Assembly: GCF_026339735.1 (NCBI RefSeq)
Contig: NZ_JAPEQG010000001.1
Coordinates: 3,906,001 to 3,970,000, forward strand
Direction of reading: 5' to 3'
Source: Streptomyces sp. NBC_01669
Lineage (GTDB): Bacteria; Actinomycetota; Actinomycetes; Streptomycetales; Streptomycetaceae
DNA: 64,000 nucleotides
The notes beneath the pieces were generated by a model. The model worked only from the letters and a program-made list of their open reading frames with translations. It did not search any database and was not told the origin of the DNA. A program made the position numbers and the translations under genes. Shown here piece after piece: positions 17,119 through 25,772 of the stretch. Each line of letters opens with the position of its first letter. The first letter of the stretch is position 1.

Positions 17119-19029
17119 GTGCGTCTTCCGTTCCTCCTCGCCCTTCCCCGCGTGCTGCGCCACAGCGCGGCCATCGGCGCCGACCTGCCGCCGGACGAGG
17201 CCGTGGTCGTCGACGCCCAGGACCCCGCGCTCCGTGCCGCCCTGACCTCGGCCGCGGCAGGCGACCACAGCCCCGCCCGCGAACTCCTCGCGGCGACCCG
17301 TGTGCACGCCCAGTGGGAGCTGAGGGACGGATACGTATCGGGTCTCGCCGAGGCCGCCCTGCACAACCCGGGCTGGCTGGACGGCTGGCTGGCCGACTCC
17401 CCCGAGGACCCGGACGCGGCTCTGGTCAAGGCGGCCCACTGCATCGGCCAGGCCTGGGAGATACGTGCACCGGCCCGCGCCGGGCATGTCTCGCGCGACC
17501 GGTTCCAGGCCTTCTTCGCGCTCCTGCACGACGCCGTCCCGGTCATCGAGACAGCGGCCCGCCTCAACCCCGCCGACCCCGTTCCGTGGCGCATCGCCCT
17601 GACCCACGCGATGGGCAGCCAGGCGCGCCGCGATGTCTTCGACGGCTACTGGGCGCAGGCCCGCGCACGCGACCCGCACCACTACGGATGCCACTTCGCG
17701 GCGCTCCAGTACCTGTGCGCGGCATGGCACGGCTCGCACCAGGAGATGTTCGACTTCGCCGAGAGCGCGGCCGACACGGCCCCGCCCGGCTCGAAGCTGC
17801 ACGCACTGCCGCTGTTCGCCGCGCTGGAGTACGCGGTCCTGTCCCCCGGAACACCGGCCGTCCCCGACCCGTACGCGCCGCGCGTCTCAGCGGCCGTCGC
17901 CCGCGCTCTGGATCTCTCGGCCGCGTACGAACCGGGCAGCCACGAGGCGGCCGGATTCCGCAACCACCTGGCCCTGATGCTCCTGCGCGCGGAACGCTGG
18001 GACGAGGCCCTGGAAGCGTTCCGCAGTATCGGCATCCACGCCACCGCGTACCCGTGGGCGTACTTCGGCGACGACCCGCGCCAGGAGTTCCTGGACACGC
18101 GCTCGGGTGTCCGTATCCACGTGGCGACCAGAACCCCGTTCTTCGCCCGCCCTCCGCAGCCCCGCTCCGGCCCCGGCCCGGCTCCCGCCTGGACGGAGGA
18201 TGCCCCCTGCGCGCTCGCGATAGCCGCGGCCCGCCCGGCGGAGGTGGCGCAGGCGGCCCTGATGTGCGGCGTCTCCCTGCGTACGGCAGCGGCATCGGAC
18301 ACGCACACATACATCGAAGCCGTCCCCGACCCCAAGCCCACCACACGCTCGATCCTGTCCACGGCGGACCGGCTGACCACAGCGGTCGACAACTTCACGA
18401 CCGGCGAGAAGTGGCCGACTCTGGTCCTGCGCCGCACCCACGAACGCTGTGGCTTCACCCTGTTCCACAAGGGCCGCCCCCTGGCCGCGCACGAGTGGAA
18501 CACCACCTCGCCCGCCCCGGACCACGCCACGGTCACCGCCACGGCCGCCGTCCTGTCCCGCTTCTTCGCCCTCGCGGACCCCCGCCCGCTGACCCAGATC
18601 CTCCGCTCCACGGGCAGCCCGCACCGGCACCAGTCCGACCTCCTGGCAGCGCTGTCCCTCCCCCCGCTGCCCCCGGATTTCGGCACCCGCCCGGAGGTCC
18701 TGGACGCCCTCCCCGGCGCCCGCGTCCTCACCCGCCGCAGCCTCCTCGCCGGCATGTGCGGCACGATGACGACCGAGGTCGGTGCCCACCCGCAGACCTC
18801 CGGCACCTGTGCACCCCGCCCGGCCCGCTGGTGGCTGCTCCGCGCCCTGGGCCTGCTGTTCTTCATATCGAGTGCGGTCCTCTCGTGGTGGAGCCCGGGC
18901 ATCGGCCCGATCCTCTCGACGCTGCCGGCCCTCGCGGCGCTGGCGATGGCGGGACAGCCGGCGGGGGCGTGGCGGCAGCGGCGGGCGCAGGCGACACCCG
19001 CGGCCCTTCCGTCGAGAACACGGCTCTGA
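17119..19029 (+). CDS. Uncharacterised helical-repeat protein with C-terminal membrane helices
   Basis: A 636-residue protein starting at GTG 17119. Residues about 60-330 are alpha-helical and TPR-like (LVKAAHCIGQAWEIRA; LNPADPVPWRIALTHAMG; AERWDEALEAFRSIGIHA). The middle part is an unidentified alpha/beta segment. Two hydrophobic helices occupy about 570-612, before a basic tail. I do not recognise a named family or catalytic motif. Codon use is typical of the genome, so it is a real gene. It is convergent with truA, with only 14 nt between the stops. Confidence 0.75.
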   Translation: MRLPFLLALPRVLRHSAAIGADLPPDEAVVVDAQDPALRAALTSAAAGDHSPARELLAATRVHAQWELRDGYVSGLAEAALHNPGWLDGWLADSPEDPDAALVKAAHCIGQAWEIRAPARAGHVSRDRFQAFFALLHDAVPVIETAARLNPADPVPWRIALTHAMGSQARRDVFDGYWAQARARDPHHYGCHFAALQYLCAAWHGSHQEMFDFAESAADTAPPGSKLHALPLFAALEYAVLSPGTPAVPDPYAPRVSAAVARALDLSAAYEPGSHEAAGFRNHLALMLLRAERWDEALEAFRSIGIHATAYPWAYFGDDPRQEFLDTRSGVRIHVATRTPFFARPPQPRSGPGPAPAWTEDAPCALAIAAARPAEVAQAALMCGVSLRTAAASDTHTYIEAVPDPKPTTRSILSTADRLTTAVDNFTTGEKWPTLVLRRTHERCGFTLFHKGRPLAAHEWNTTSPAPDHATVTATAAVLSRFFALADPRPLTQILRSTGSPHRHQSDLLAALSLPPLPPDFGTRPEVLDALPGARVLTRRSLLAGMCGTMTTEVGAHPQTSGTCAPRPARWWLLRALGLLFFISSAVLSWWSPGIGPILSTLPALAALAMAGQPAGAWRQRRAQATPAALPSRTRL

Positions 19030-19043
19030 GCCAGGTCAGGCTC

Positions 19044-19898
19044 TCAGCAGCAACCGCCCCCCGGCAGCGTCCGCATGTTGCGTGCCTCCTTGTTGCGCGC
19101 GGCGAGCAACTCGTCGACCGGGTAAGCGACTTCCTCCAGCGTCAGCCCGTGCGGCCGCACCACGTGCACCCCTGGGTCCCGCACCCCCGCCGCCAGCACC
19201 TGGGCCGGCCACGGGTCGGGGCGGCGTCCGTCGCCCACGAACAGCATGGCGCCGACCAGCGCACGCACCATGTTGTGGCAGAAGGCATCGGCCTGCACGG
19301 TCCCCGTGATGACTCCGGACGCCTCGTCCCGTACCCAACTCAGCTTCTGCAACGTACGGATGGTCGTCGCACCCTCACGCTTCCTGCAGTACGCGGCGAA
19401 GTCGCGCTCCCCGAGCATCCTGGCCGCGGCCGCGTTCATCGCATCCACGTCCAACGGCCGGTCGTGCCAGAGCACATGACCACGGGTCAGAGGATCCGCG
19501 CCACCGGGCCGGTCCGAGATCCGGTAGGCGTACCGCCGCCACAGCGCCGAGAAACGCGCGTTGAACCCCGCCGGAGCCTCGGCCACCCGCCAGATCCGTA
19601 CATCGGGGGCCATCCGGCCGGCCATCCGACGCAGCAGCAGCGCCCCGTGCTCGGCCCACACCCCGTCCGGCAGATCGACGTGCGCGACCTGACCGCGGGC
19701 GTGCACCCCGGCGTCGGTGCGCCCGGCGACCGTCAGGTCGTACGTCCGCTCGGACCGCGTCACGGTACGCAGCGCGTCCTCGATCTCCCCCTGCACCGTG
19801 CGCCGCGCCGTCTGCTTCGCCCAGCCGGAGAAGTCCTTGCCGTCGTAGGCCAGGTCCAGCCGCACCCGTACGAAACCGGGCTCTACTTCGTCACTCAC
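19044..19898 (-). CDS. truA: tRNA pseudouridine(38-40) synthase
   Basis: A 284-residue enzyme that converts uridines 38-40 in the tRNA anticodon arm to pseudouridine. The catalytic aspartate is in the motif VAGRTDAGVHARGQV, and the N-terminal LAYDGKDFSGWAKQ strand and FCHNMVRALVG are family features. The start is GTG at 19898. It lies downstream of rplQ in the same direction, as in many bacteria, separated by a strong hairpin, so expression may partly depend on read-through. Confidence 0.96.
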   Translation of the reverse strand: MSDEVEPGFVRVRLDLAYDGKDFSGWAKQTARRTVQGEIEDALRTVTRSERTYDLTVAGRTDAGVHARGQVAHVDLPDGVWAEHGALLLRRMAGRMAPDVRIWRVAEAPAGFNARFSALWRRYAYRISDRPGGADPLTRGHVLWHDRPLDVDAMNAAAARMLGERDFAAYCRKREGATTIRTLQKLSWVRDEASGVITGTVQADAFCHNMVRALVGAMLFVGDGRRPDPWPAQVLAAGVRDPGVHVVRPHGLTLEEVAYPVDELLAARNKEARNMRTLPGGGCC

Positions 19899-19929
19899 CC
19901 AACGATCCTCTCAAGCCTGAACATACGGA

Positions 19930-19967
19930 ACGGGCCCGCACCGCCCCGAAGGGTGATGCGGGCCCGT
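19930..19967 (-). terminator. Hairpin between rplQ and truA
   Basis: A perfect 11-bp stem (19930-19940 with 19957-19967) lies 19 nt after the rplQ stop. It is a terminator or attenuator at the end of the alpha operon. Confidence 0.72.
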
Positions 19968-19985
19968 CCAGTGGTCTCAGAACGC

Positions 19986-20486
19986 TCAGGCGTCCTTGGA
20001 CTCCGCGTCGGCCTCGGCCGGCTTGGCGTCCTCGACGACCTCGGCGGACTCGTCCTTCTTGAGGGAGTCCTCCTTGACCGCACGCTTCGTCGCGGCCTCG
20101 GCCTCACCGGTGGCCTGCTGCGCCACGGTCAGCGCCTCGACCAGCTCGATGACGGCCATCGGGGCGTTGTCGCCACGACGGTTGCCGATCTTGGTGATGC
20201 GCGTGTAACCACCGGGGCGGTTCTCGTAGCGCGGGGCGATCTCGGTGAAGAGCGTGTGCACGATGCTCTTGTCCGTGATCGTCTGCAGAACGAGGCGACG
20301 GTTGTGGATGTCGCCCTTCTTCGCCTTGGTGATCAGACGCTCGGCGACCGGACGCAGGCGGCGGGCCTTGGCCTCGGTCGTCGTGATGCGGCCGTGCTCG
20401 AACAGCGACTTCGCGAGGTTCGCGAGAAGCAGACGCTCGTGCGCGGCGCTGCCGCCCAGACGGGCACCCTTTGCGGGACGCGGCAT
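19986..20486 (-). CDS. rplQ: Ribosomal protein L17 (bL17)
   Basis: A 166-residue 50S protein. It starts MPRPAKGARLGG with AGGAG 8 nt upstream; a frame extending to 20510 lacks conservation. The core of about 115 residues has the family segments HGRITTTEAKARRLRP and NRRGDNAPMAVIELV. An acidic, lysine-containing tail of about 50 residues (DESAEVVEDAKPAEADAESK) is an extension found in actinobacteria. It follows rpoA after a 214-nt gap that holds a hairpin and a repeat element. Confidence 0.98.
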   Translation of the reverse strand: MPRPAKGARLGGSAAHERLLLANLAKSLFEHGRITTTEAKARRLRPVAERLITKAKKGDIHNRRLVLQTITDKSIVHTLFTEIAPRYENRPGGYTRITKIGNRRGDNAPMAVIELVEALTVAQQATGEAEAATKRAVKEDSLKKDESAEVVEDAKPAEADAESKDA

Positions 20487-20620
20487 GGTGTTTCTCCTTG
20501 TGTGCTGCACCGGCCGTATCAGGTACCGGTGTCAGTTCCCGTGAAGCGGCCGCCTCACGGAAGTCCATGGGCCATCCGGACACCATCCCGGCCGATGAGA
20601 TCAGTCATCGGCCGAAATCG

Positions 20621-20641
20621 AGCCCGTCCGGCGATTGAGGA
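20621..20641. repeat. Streptomyces-type intergenic repeat element (single copy here)
   Basis: The segment with core CCCGTCCGGCGATTGAGGA lies between rpoA and rplQ. From memory, near-identical segments recur many times between genes in Streptomyces chromosomes. Only one copy is in this window, so repetition cannot be shown here. Confidence 0.45.
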
Positions 20642-20658
20642 CCAAGTCCTCACCCGGT

Positions 20659-20689
20659 CCGGGGCGCCCCGGAAACCCGGGCGCCCCGG
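20659..20689 (-). terminator. Hairpin between rpoA and rplQ
   Basis: An 11-bp GC-rich stem (20659-20669 with 20679-20689) and 9-nt loop, 12 nt after the rpoA stop. It is a likely terminator or attenuator, which would make rplQ partly independent of rpoA. Confidence 0.7.
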
Positions 20690-20700
20690 CCGGAGGCGTA

Positions 20701-21723
20701 CTAGTACTGCTCGGTCTCGACGAAGCCCGCGTCCGCGTCGTCGTCGGCGCCGAAGGCGTCGGCGGCAGCGGTCGGGTCGAATCCGGGCGGGCTGTCCTTG
20801 AGCGCCAGGCCCATACCGGCCAGCTTCGCCTTGACCTCGTCGATCGACTTCGCACCGAAGTTGCGGATGTCGAGCAGGTCGGCCTCGGAGCGCGCCACGA
20901 GCTCACCCACGGAGTGGATGCCCTCACGCTTGAGGCAGTTGTACGAGCGGACCGTGAGCTCCAGCTCCTCGATCGGCAGCGCCAGATCGGCAGCGAGGGC
21001 GGCGTCCGTCGGCGACGGGCCCATGTCGATGCCCTCGGCGTCGATGTTGAGCTCGCGGGCCAGACCGAACAGCTCGACCAGGGTCTTACCGGCCGACGCC
21101 ATGGCGTCACGGGGACGCATGGCCTGCTTGGTCTCGACGTCGACGATCAGCTTGTCGAAGTCGGTGCGCTGCTCGACACGGGTCGCCTCGACCTTGTACG
21201 TGACCTTGAGCACCGGCGAGTAGATGGAGTCGACCGGGATACGGCCGATCTCCTGGCCCGCCTGCTTGTTCTGGACGGCGGAGACGTAGCCGCGACCGCG
21301 CTCGACGGTCAGCTCCATCTCCAGCTTGCCCTTGCCGTTCAGCGTGGCGAGGACCAGGTCCGGGTTGTGGACCTCGACACCGGCCGGCGGGGCGATGTCA
21401 GCAGCGGTGACCAGGCCGGGACCCTGCTTGCGCAGGTACATCACGACCGGCTCGTCGTGCTCCGAGGAGACGACCAGCTGCTTGATGTTGAGGATGAGGT
21501 CGGTGACGTCCTCCTTGACGCCCGGCACGGTGGTGAACTCGTGCAGGACACCGTCGATCCGGATGCTGGTGACAGCAGCGCCGGGGATCGAGGAGAGGAG
21601 CGTGCGGCGGAGAGAGTTACCGAGGGTGTAGCCGAAGCCCGGCTCCAGCGGCTCGATCACGAACCGGGAGCGGAACTCGTCGACGACCTCTTCGGTCAGC
21701 GACGGACGCTGAGCGATAAGCAT
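20701..21723 (-). CDS. rpoA: RNA polymerase alpha subunit
   Basis: 340 residues. The N-terminal domain (about 1-235), which dimerises and holds beta and beta', begins MLIAQRPSLTEE and has GFGYTLGNSLRRTLLSSIPG. A linker leads to the C-terminal DNA- and activator-binding domain (about 250-320, LELTVRSYNCLKREGIHSVG). An acidic tail ends in FVETEQY. It lies 109 nt downstream of rpsD in the alpha operon. Confidence 0.99.
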   Translation of the reverse strand: MLIAQRPSLTEEVVDEFRSRFVIEPLEPGFGYTLGNSLRRTLLSSIPGAAVTSIRIDGVLHEFTTVPGVKEDVTDLILNIKQLVVSSEHDEPVVMYLRKQGPGLVTAADIAPPAGVEVHNPDLVLATLNGKGKLEMELTVERGRGYVSAVQNKQAGQEIGRIPVDSIYSPVLKVTYKVEATRVEQRTDFDKLIVDVETKQAMRPRDAMASAGKTLVELFGLARELNIDAEGIDMGPSPTDAALAADLALPIEELELTVRSYNCLKREGIHSVGELVARSEADLLDIRNFGAKSIDEVKAKLAGMGLALKDSPPGFDPTAAADAFGADDDADAGFVETEQY

Positions 21724-21832
21724 GCTGTGGTCCTTCAGTCGTGGGCGCCCACTATTTGACGCCCCCAGATACTGACAAGGGTACGGGCGGCACGACCCGA
21801 AAGAGCCGTACCGCCCGGACCCGCGAGCTCTC

Positions 21833-22459
21833 CTACTTGGAGTAGAGCTCGACGATCAGCTGCTCCTGCACCTGGGTGTCGATCACCTGGCGCTCGGGCA
21901 GGGAGTGCACGAGGATCCGCAGCGTCGACGGCACGGCTTCGAGCCATGCCGGGACGGTGCGCTCGCCGGCCTCGGCCTGGGCCACCTGGAAGGGGGTCAG
22001 GGCCTTGGACTTCTGGCGGACCTCGATGACGTCGTTCGCGGCGACGCGGGCCGACGGAATGTCGGTCTTCGTGCCGTTGACGGCGATGTGTCCGTGACGC
22101 ACCAGCTGACGGGCGTGGTCGCGGGACTTGGCAAAGCCGGCCCGGTAGACCACGTTGTCGAGGCGGGTCTCAAGGATGCGCAGAAGGTTCTCACCGGTCT
22201 TGCCGGTCTTCTGGTTCGCTTCCTTGTAGTAGTTCACGAACTGCTTCTCAAGGACACCGTAGATCCGCGAGCACTTCTGCTTCTCACGAAGCTGAAGAAG
22301 GTACTCGCTGTCCTTGGTGCGCCCGCGTCCGTGCTCACCCGGGGGGTAAGGACGGATCTCGATCGGGCACTTCGCGCTCTCGCACTTGCTGCCCTTAAGG
22401 AACAGCTTCTGCTTCTCCCGACGGCAACGCTTGCAGTCGGCCCCGGTGTATCGCGCCAT
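21833..22459 (-). CDS. rpsD: Ribosomal protein S4, zinc-type (uS4, C+ form)
   Basis: A 208-residue primary 16S-binding protein. The N-terminus MARYTGADCKRCRREKQKLF carries C9 and C12, and CESAKCP supplies two more cysteines, so all four zinc ligands are present. The S4 RNA-binding domain has SRDHARQLVRHGHIAVNG. I recall that well-studied Streptomyces species carry a cysteine-free S4 at a distant locus. If so, this copy in the ancestral alpha-operon position may be a second, zinc-dependent S4. That paralogy is inference; the four cysteines are seen directly. Confidence 0.95.
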   Translation of the reverse strand: MARYTGADCKRCRREKQKLFLKGSKCESAKCPIEIRPYPPGEHGRGRTKDSEYLLQLREKQKCSRIYGVLEKQFVNYYKEANQKTGKTGENLLRILETRLDNVVYRAGFAKSRDHARQLVRHGHIAVNGTKTDIPSARVAANDVIEVRQKSKALTPFQVAQAEAGERTVPAWLEAVPSTLRILVHSLPERQVIDTQVQEQLIVELYSK

Positions 22460-22488
22460 TTTCCAGTTGTCTCCGTTGCTTCAGTGCG

Positions 22489-22893
22489 TCAGACGCGACG
22501 GCGCTTGGGCGGCCGGCATCCGTTGTGCGGAGTGGGGGTGACGTCCTGGATCGAACCGACCTCGAGGCCAGTGGCCTGGAGGGAGCGGATCGCGGTCTCG
22601 CGGCCGGAGCCCGGACCCTTGACGAAAACGTCAACCTTGCGCATGCCGTGCTCCTGCGCGCGGCGGGCGGCCGACTCGGCGGCCATCTGCGCGGCGAAGG
22701 GGGTGGACTTGCGCGAGCCCTTGAAGCCGACGTGGCCGGCAGAGGCCCAGGAGATCACGTTGCCCGCGGGGTCCGTGATCGAGACGATCGTGTTGTTGAA
22801 CGTGCTCTTGATGTGCGCGTGGCCGTGAGCAACGTTCTTCTTTTCCTTGCGACGCACCTTCTTGGCTGCGCCCTGACGTCCCTTGGGGGGCAT
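22489..22893 (-). CDS. rpsK: Ribosomal protein S11 (uS11)
   Basis: A 134-residue platform protein of the 30S subunit, near the mRNA exit. It has GHAHIKSTFNNTIVSITD, SWASAGHVGFKGSRKSTPFA and the C-terminal VTPTPHNGCRPPKRRRV that defines the family. It sits between rpsM and rpsD in the alpha operon, 29 nt before rpsD. Confidence 0.99.
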   Translation of the reverse strand: MPPKGRQGAAKKVRRKEKKNVAHGHAHIKSTFNNTIVSITDPAGNVISWASAGHVGFKGSRKSTPFAAQMAAESAARRAQEHGMRKVDVFVKGPGSGRETAIRSLQATGLEVGSIQDVTPTPHNGCRPPKRRRV

Positions 22894-22998
22894 GTCTTTA
22901 CTCCAGATGGAGAGGGGAGGTGATCGGTCCTACAGCGAAGACCGCTGGATGCTGCAACGGCCCGGGGATCCGGACTGCCGCAGTGCGTCCGCTGAGGA

Positions 22999-23379
22999 CT
23001 ACTTCTTGCCCGGCTTCTTCTTACCGGCGATCGCGCGACGCGGGCCCTTGCGGGTACGGGCGTTCGTGCTGGTGCGCTGGCCGTGGACCGGCAGACCACG
23101 ACGGTGGCGGATGCCCTGGTAGCAGCCGATCTCGATCTTGCGGCGGATGTCGCCCTGGATCTCGCGGCGAAGGTCACCCTCGGTGCGGAGGTTGGCGTCC
23201 ACGTACTCGCGGATCTTGACCAGGTCCTCTTCGGCCAGGTCACGAACGCGGGTGTTCGGGTTCACGCCGGTGGTGGCGAGGATCTCCTTGGACCGGGTGC
23301 GCCCGATACCGAAGACGTAGGTGAGGGCAACCTCCACGCGCTTTTCGCGCGGGATGTCAACACCTGAAACGCGTGCCAT
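22999..23379 (-). CDS. rpsM: Ribosomal protein S13 (uS13)
   Basis: A 126-residue protein of the 30S head that contacts S19 and P-site tRNA and forms bridges to the 50S. It has MARVSGVDIPREKRVEVALT, the helix-hairpin-helix IGRTRSKEILATTGV, and RHRRGLPVHGQRTSTNARTR. The basic tail ends GKKKPGKK. It is followed by rpsK after 105 nt. Confidence 0.99.
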   Translation of the reverse strand: MARVSGVDIPREKRVEVALTYVFGIGRTRSKEILATTGVNPNTRVRDLAEEDLVKIREYVDANLRTEGDLRREIQGDIRRKIEIGCYQGIRHRRGLPVHGQRTSTNARTRKGPRRAIAGKKKPGKK

Positions 23380-23576
23380 TCAATGGCTCCAGTTGTTATT
23401 TCGGGGGTCTTCCGCAGTGCCACTCCCGGCCGCCGACCGCTCCATGGAAGGAGAGGTGGTACGTCCGGGTCCCCGGCCCCCGCCGGAGGTGTCGTCAGCC
23501 GAAGCTTGGACGGGCTCTGCGTATGTACGTATTACGTGCGTCGCGCGAAGTACTGCGAGATGCAGGGGGTCGTGCG

Positions 23577-23690
23577 TCAGCCCTGGCGCTGCTTGTGGCG
23601 CAGGTTGTCGCAGATGACCATGACCCGACCGTGACGGCGGATCACCTTGCACTTGTCGCAGATCTTCTTGACGCTCGGCTTGACCTTCAT
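23577..23690 (-). CDS. rpmJ: Ribosomal protein L36 (bL36), zinc-binding form
   Basis: A 37-codon gene found by direct reading of the minus strand. ATG at 23690 gives MKVKPSVKKICDKCKVIRRH and it ends HKQRQG-stop. The zinc ligands C11, C14, C27 and His32 of the C+ form are present. It lies between infA and rpsM, its standard position. Confidence 0.97.
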   Translation of the reverse strand: MKVKPSVKKICDKCKVIRRHGRVMVICDNLRHKQRQG

Positions 23691-23750
23691 GGGATGTCAG
23701 GTTCTCCGGGTCAGTGCCACCACCCCGCCGAAGCAGGGCGTGGGCAAGAT

Positions 23751-23972
23751 CTACTTGTATCGGTAGACGATCCGGCCACGCGTCAGGTCGTACGGAGAGA
23801 GCTCCACCACGACCCGGTCGTCCGGGAGGATTCGGATGTAGTGCATCCGCATCTTGCCGGAGATGTGCGCGAGGACCTTGTGACCGTTCTGGAGCTCCAC
23901 CTTGAACATGGCGTTCGGGAGGGACTCGATCACGGTGCCCTCAATTTCGATGGCACCTTGCTTCTTGGCCAC
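23751..23972 (-). CDS. infA: Translation initiation factor IF-1
   Basis: A 73-residue OB-fold protein that binds the ribosomal A site during initiation. GTG at 23972 gives VAKKQGAIEIEGTVIESLPN; ATG-initiated extensions upstream are not family-like. It ends SPYDLTRGRIVYRYK. It lies 60 nt before rpmJ. The 181-nt gap to map contains TAGACT on the minus strand (24053-24058), a possible -10 box without a well-spaced -35. Confidence 0.98.
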   Translation of the reverse strand: MAKKQGAIEIEGTVIESLPNAMFKVELQNGHKVLAHISGKMRMHYIRILPDDRVVVELSPYDLTRGRIVYRYK

Positions 23973-24153
23973 GCTTCGCCTTTCGAATCGGCTACCTTGA
24001 TCGACCCTCCGCCCCGTATGTGGACACACGGATGCACGAGAGCCGACGAGTCAGTCTACGTCAGCGGACCCCAAAAGACGAATCCGTCAAGTTTGCCCAT
24101 CGGAGTAGATCCTTAGACCTGCCCGGGGGGGCGTTCTCAGCCGGTGGGGCCCC

Positions 24154-24990
24154 TCAGCCCAGCGGGTCCGGCGCGGCCTGGATCCCGTACTCCGCCAGCT
24201 TCGCGCGTCCGCAGTCGGGGGCCGTCAGGACCAGGGGGCCCTGCTCGGTCAGGGCGATCGAGTGCTCCCAGTGGGAGGACCAGGTGCCGTCGGTCGTGAT
24301 GACCGTCCAGTTGTCCTCGAGCACCTCGGTCTGCGGCGTACCGAGCGAGACCATCGGCTCGATGGCCAGGCAGACGCCGGGAACCAGCTTGATGCCCTTG
24401 CCGCGCTTTCGCGCGACGTAGTTCAGCAGGTGCGGGTCCATGTGCATCTCGGTGCCGATGCCGTGGCCGCCGTAGTCCTCGATGATCCCGTACTTGCCGG
24501 TGGCCGGACGCGGCTGTCGGCGGATGAAGGACTCGATCGCCTTCGAGATGTCGACGAGGCGGTGGTTCACCTTCATCGCGGCGATCCCGGCCCACATGGA
24601 CTCCTCGGTCACCCGGGACAGCTCGATGAGCTCCGGAGCGTGACCGGTCCCGACGAACGCCGTGTACGCCGCGTCGCCGTGCCAGCCGTCCACGATCGCG
24701 CCGGCGTCGATGGAGATGATGTCGCCGTCCTTGAGGACGGTCTTCTCGTCCGGGATTCCGTGCACGACGACCTCGTTGACCGAGGTGCAGATGGTCGCGG
24801 GGAACCCGCCGTACCCGAGGAAGTTCGACTTCGCACCGTGATCGGCGATCACCTTGCGCGCGACCTGGTCCAGGTCATGGGTGGTGGCGCCGGGCACCGC
24901 CGCCTCGCGGGTGGCCGCGTGAATGGCAGCGACCACCAGCCCCGCCTCACGCATCTTCGCGATCTGCTCGGGGGTCTTGATCTGCACCAT
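24154..24990 (-). CDS. map: Methionine aminopeptidase, type I
   Basis: A 278-residue metal-dependent enzyme that removes N-terminal methionine. It begins MVQIKTPEQIAKMREAGLVV. Metal ligands are recognisable in IDAGAIVDGWHGDAAYT (two Asp), GHGIGTEMHMDP (His) and AIEPM (Glu), with a substrate-side His in VVHGIPDE. It follows adk after 122 nt containing a terminator-like hairpin. The order secY-adk-map-infA is conserved in bacteria. Confidence 0.98.
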   Translation of the reverse strand: MVQIKTPEQIAKMREAGLVVAAIHAATREAAVPGATTHDLDQVARKVIADHGAKSNFLGYGGFPATICTSVNEVVVHGIPDEKTVLKDGDIISIDAGAIVDGWHGDAAYTAFVGTGHAPELIELSRVTEESMWAGIAAMKVNHRLVDISKAIESFIRRQPRPATGKYGIIEDYGGHGIGTEMHMDPHLLNYVARKRGKGIKLVPGVCLAIEPMVSLGTPQTEVLEDNWTVITTDGTWSSHWEHSIALTEQGPLVLTAPDCGRAKLAEYGIQAAPDPLG

Positions 24991-25057
24991 TGCGCGGCGC
25001 CTCTCTGCATCGAAGGGGATCGGGTGCGGCGTACTCCACGATACGGCGCAAACAGTC

Positions 25058-25085
25058 GGCCGCGGCGCCCAAGGACGCCGCGGCC
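25058..25085 (-). terminator. Hairpin between adk and map
   Basis: A perfect 10-bp stem GGCCGCGGCG with CGCCGCGGCC (25058-25067, 25076-25085) and 8-nt loop, 27 nt after the adk stop. It is a terminator or attenuator. Confidence 0.65.
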
Positions 25086-25112
25086 GTCTGTACAGGTATT
25101 ACGGGGTTTTCC

Positions 25113-25772
25113 TCAGTCCTCGCGGTCCTTCTTGAGGGCTTCCATCGACCGCTTGGTCACGTCCTCGACCTTGCCGAGCGCCGAGATCGTGACTACCAGG
25201 CCCTGGGCCCGGTAGTAGTCGATGATCGGCTCGGTCTGGGTGTGGTAGACCTCGAGCCGGGTCCGGACCGTTTCCTCGGTGTCGTCGTCGCGCTGGTACA
25301 GCTCGCCGTCGCAGGTGTCGCAGACGCCTTCGGTCTTCGGCGGGTTGTACGTCACGTGGAAGACGTGCGCGCTGTCGTTGCGGCAGATGCGCCGTCCCGC
25401 GATGCGCTTGACGACCTCGTCCTCGGGGACCTCCAGGTCGAGAACCGCGTCCAGCATCACGCCCTCGCTCTTGAGCATCTCGTCGAGCGCCTCGGCCTGG
25501 CCCACGTTGCGCGGGAAGCCGTCGAGCAGGAAGCCGTTCACGGCGTCCGGCTGGGACATGCGGTCCTTGGCCATCGCAATGGTGACCTCGTCCGGCACCA
25601 GCTGCCCCGCGTCCATGTAGGCGCGGGCCTGCTTGCCAAGGTCAGTGCCCTGGCTGATGTTGGCGCGGAAGAGATCGCCCGTGGAGATGTGCGGAATCGA
25701 CAGGTTCTTGGCAAGGTACGCAGCCTGCGTTCCCTTGCCGGCACCGGGCGGTCCGACGAGGACGATTCGCAT
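25113..25772 (-). CDS. adk: Adenylate kinase
   Basis: A 219-residue enzyme that interconverts 2 ADP with ATP and AMP. The P-loop is G7-PPGAGKGTQA, the AMP-site motif is DGFPRN, and the long LID has CRNDSAHVFHVTYNPPKTEG then CDTC. The LID has three cysteines plus Asp, a possible metal site as in zinc-type kinases. It overlaps the secY stop by one base, so translation is coupled. Confidence 0.98.
   Translation of the reverse strand: MRIVLVGPPGAGKGTQAAYLAKNLSIPHISTGDLFRANISQGTDLGKQARAYMDAGQLVPDEVTIAMAKDRMSQPDAVNGFLLDGFPRNVGQAEALDEMLKSEGVMLDAVLDLEVPEDEVVKRIAGRRICRNDSAHVFHVTYNPPKTEGVCDTCDGELYQRDDDTEETVRTRLEVYHTQTEPIIDYYRAQGLVVTISALGKVEDVTKRSMEALKKDRED

Noticed and set aside
17313..20801. A 1162-codon plus-strand frame running over truA and rplQ
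   Set aside because: It spans several real genes on both strands and has no conserved segment.
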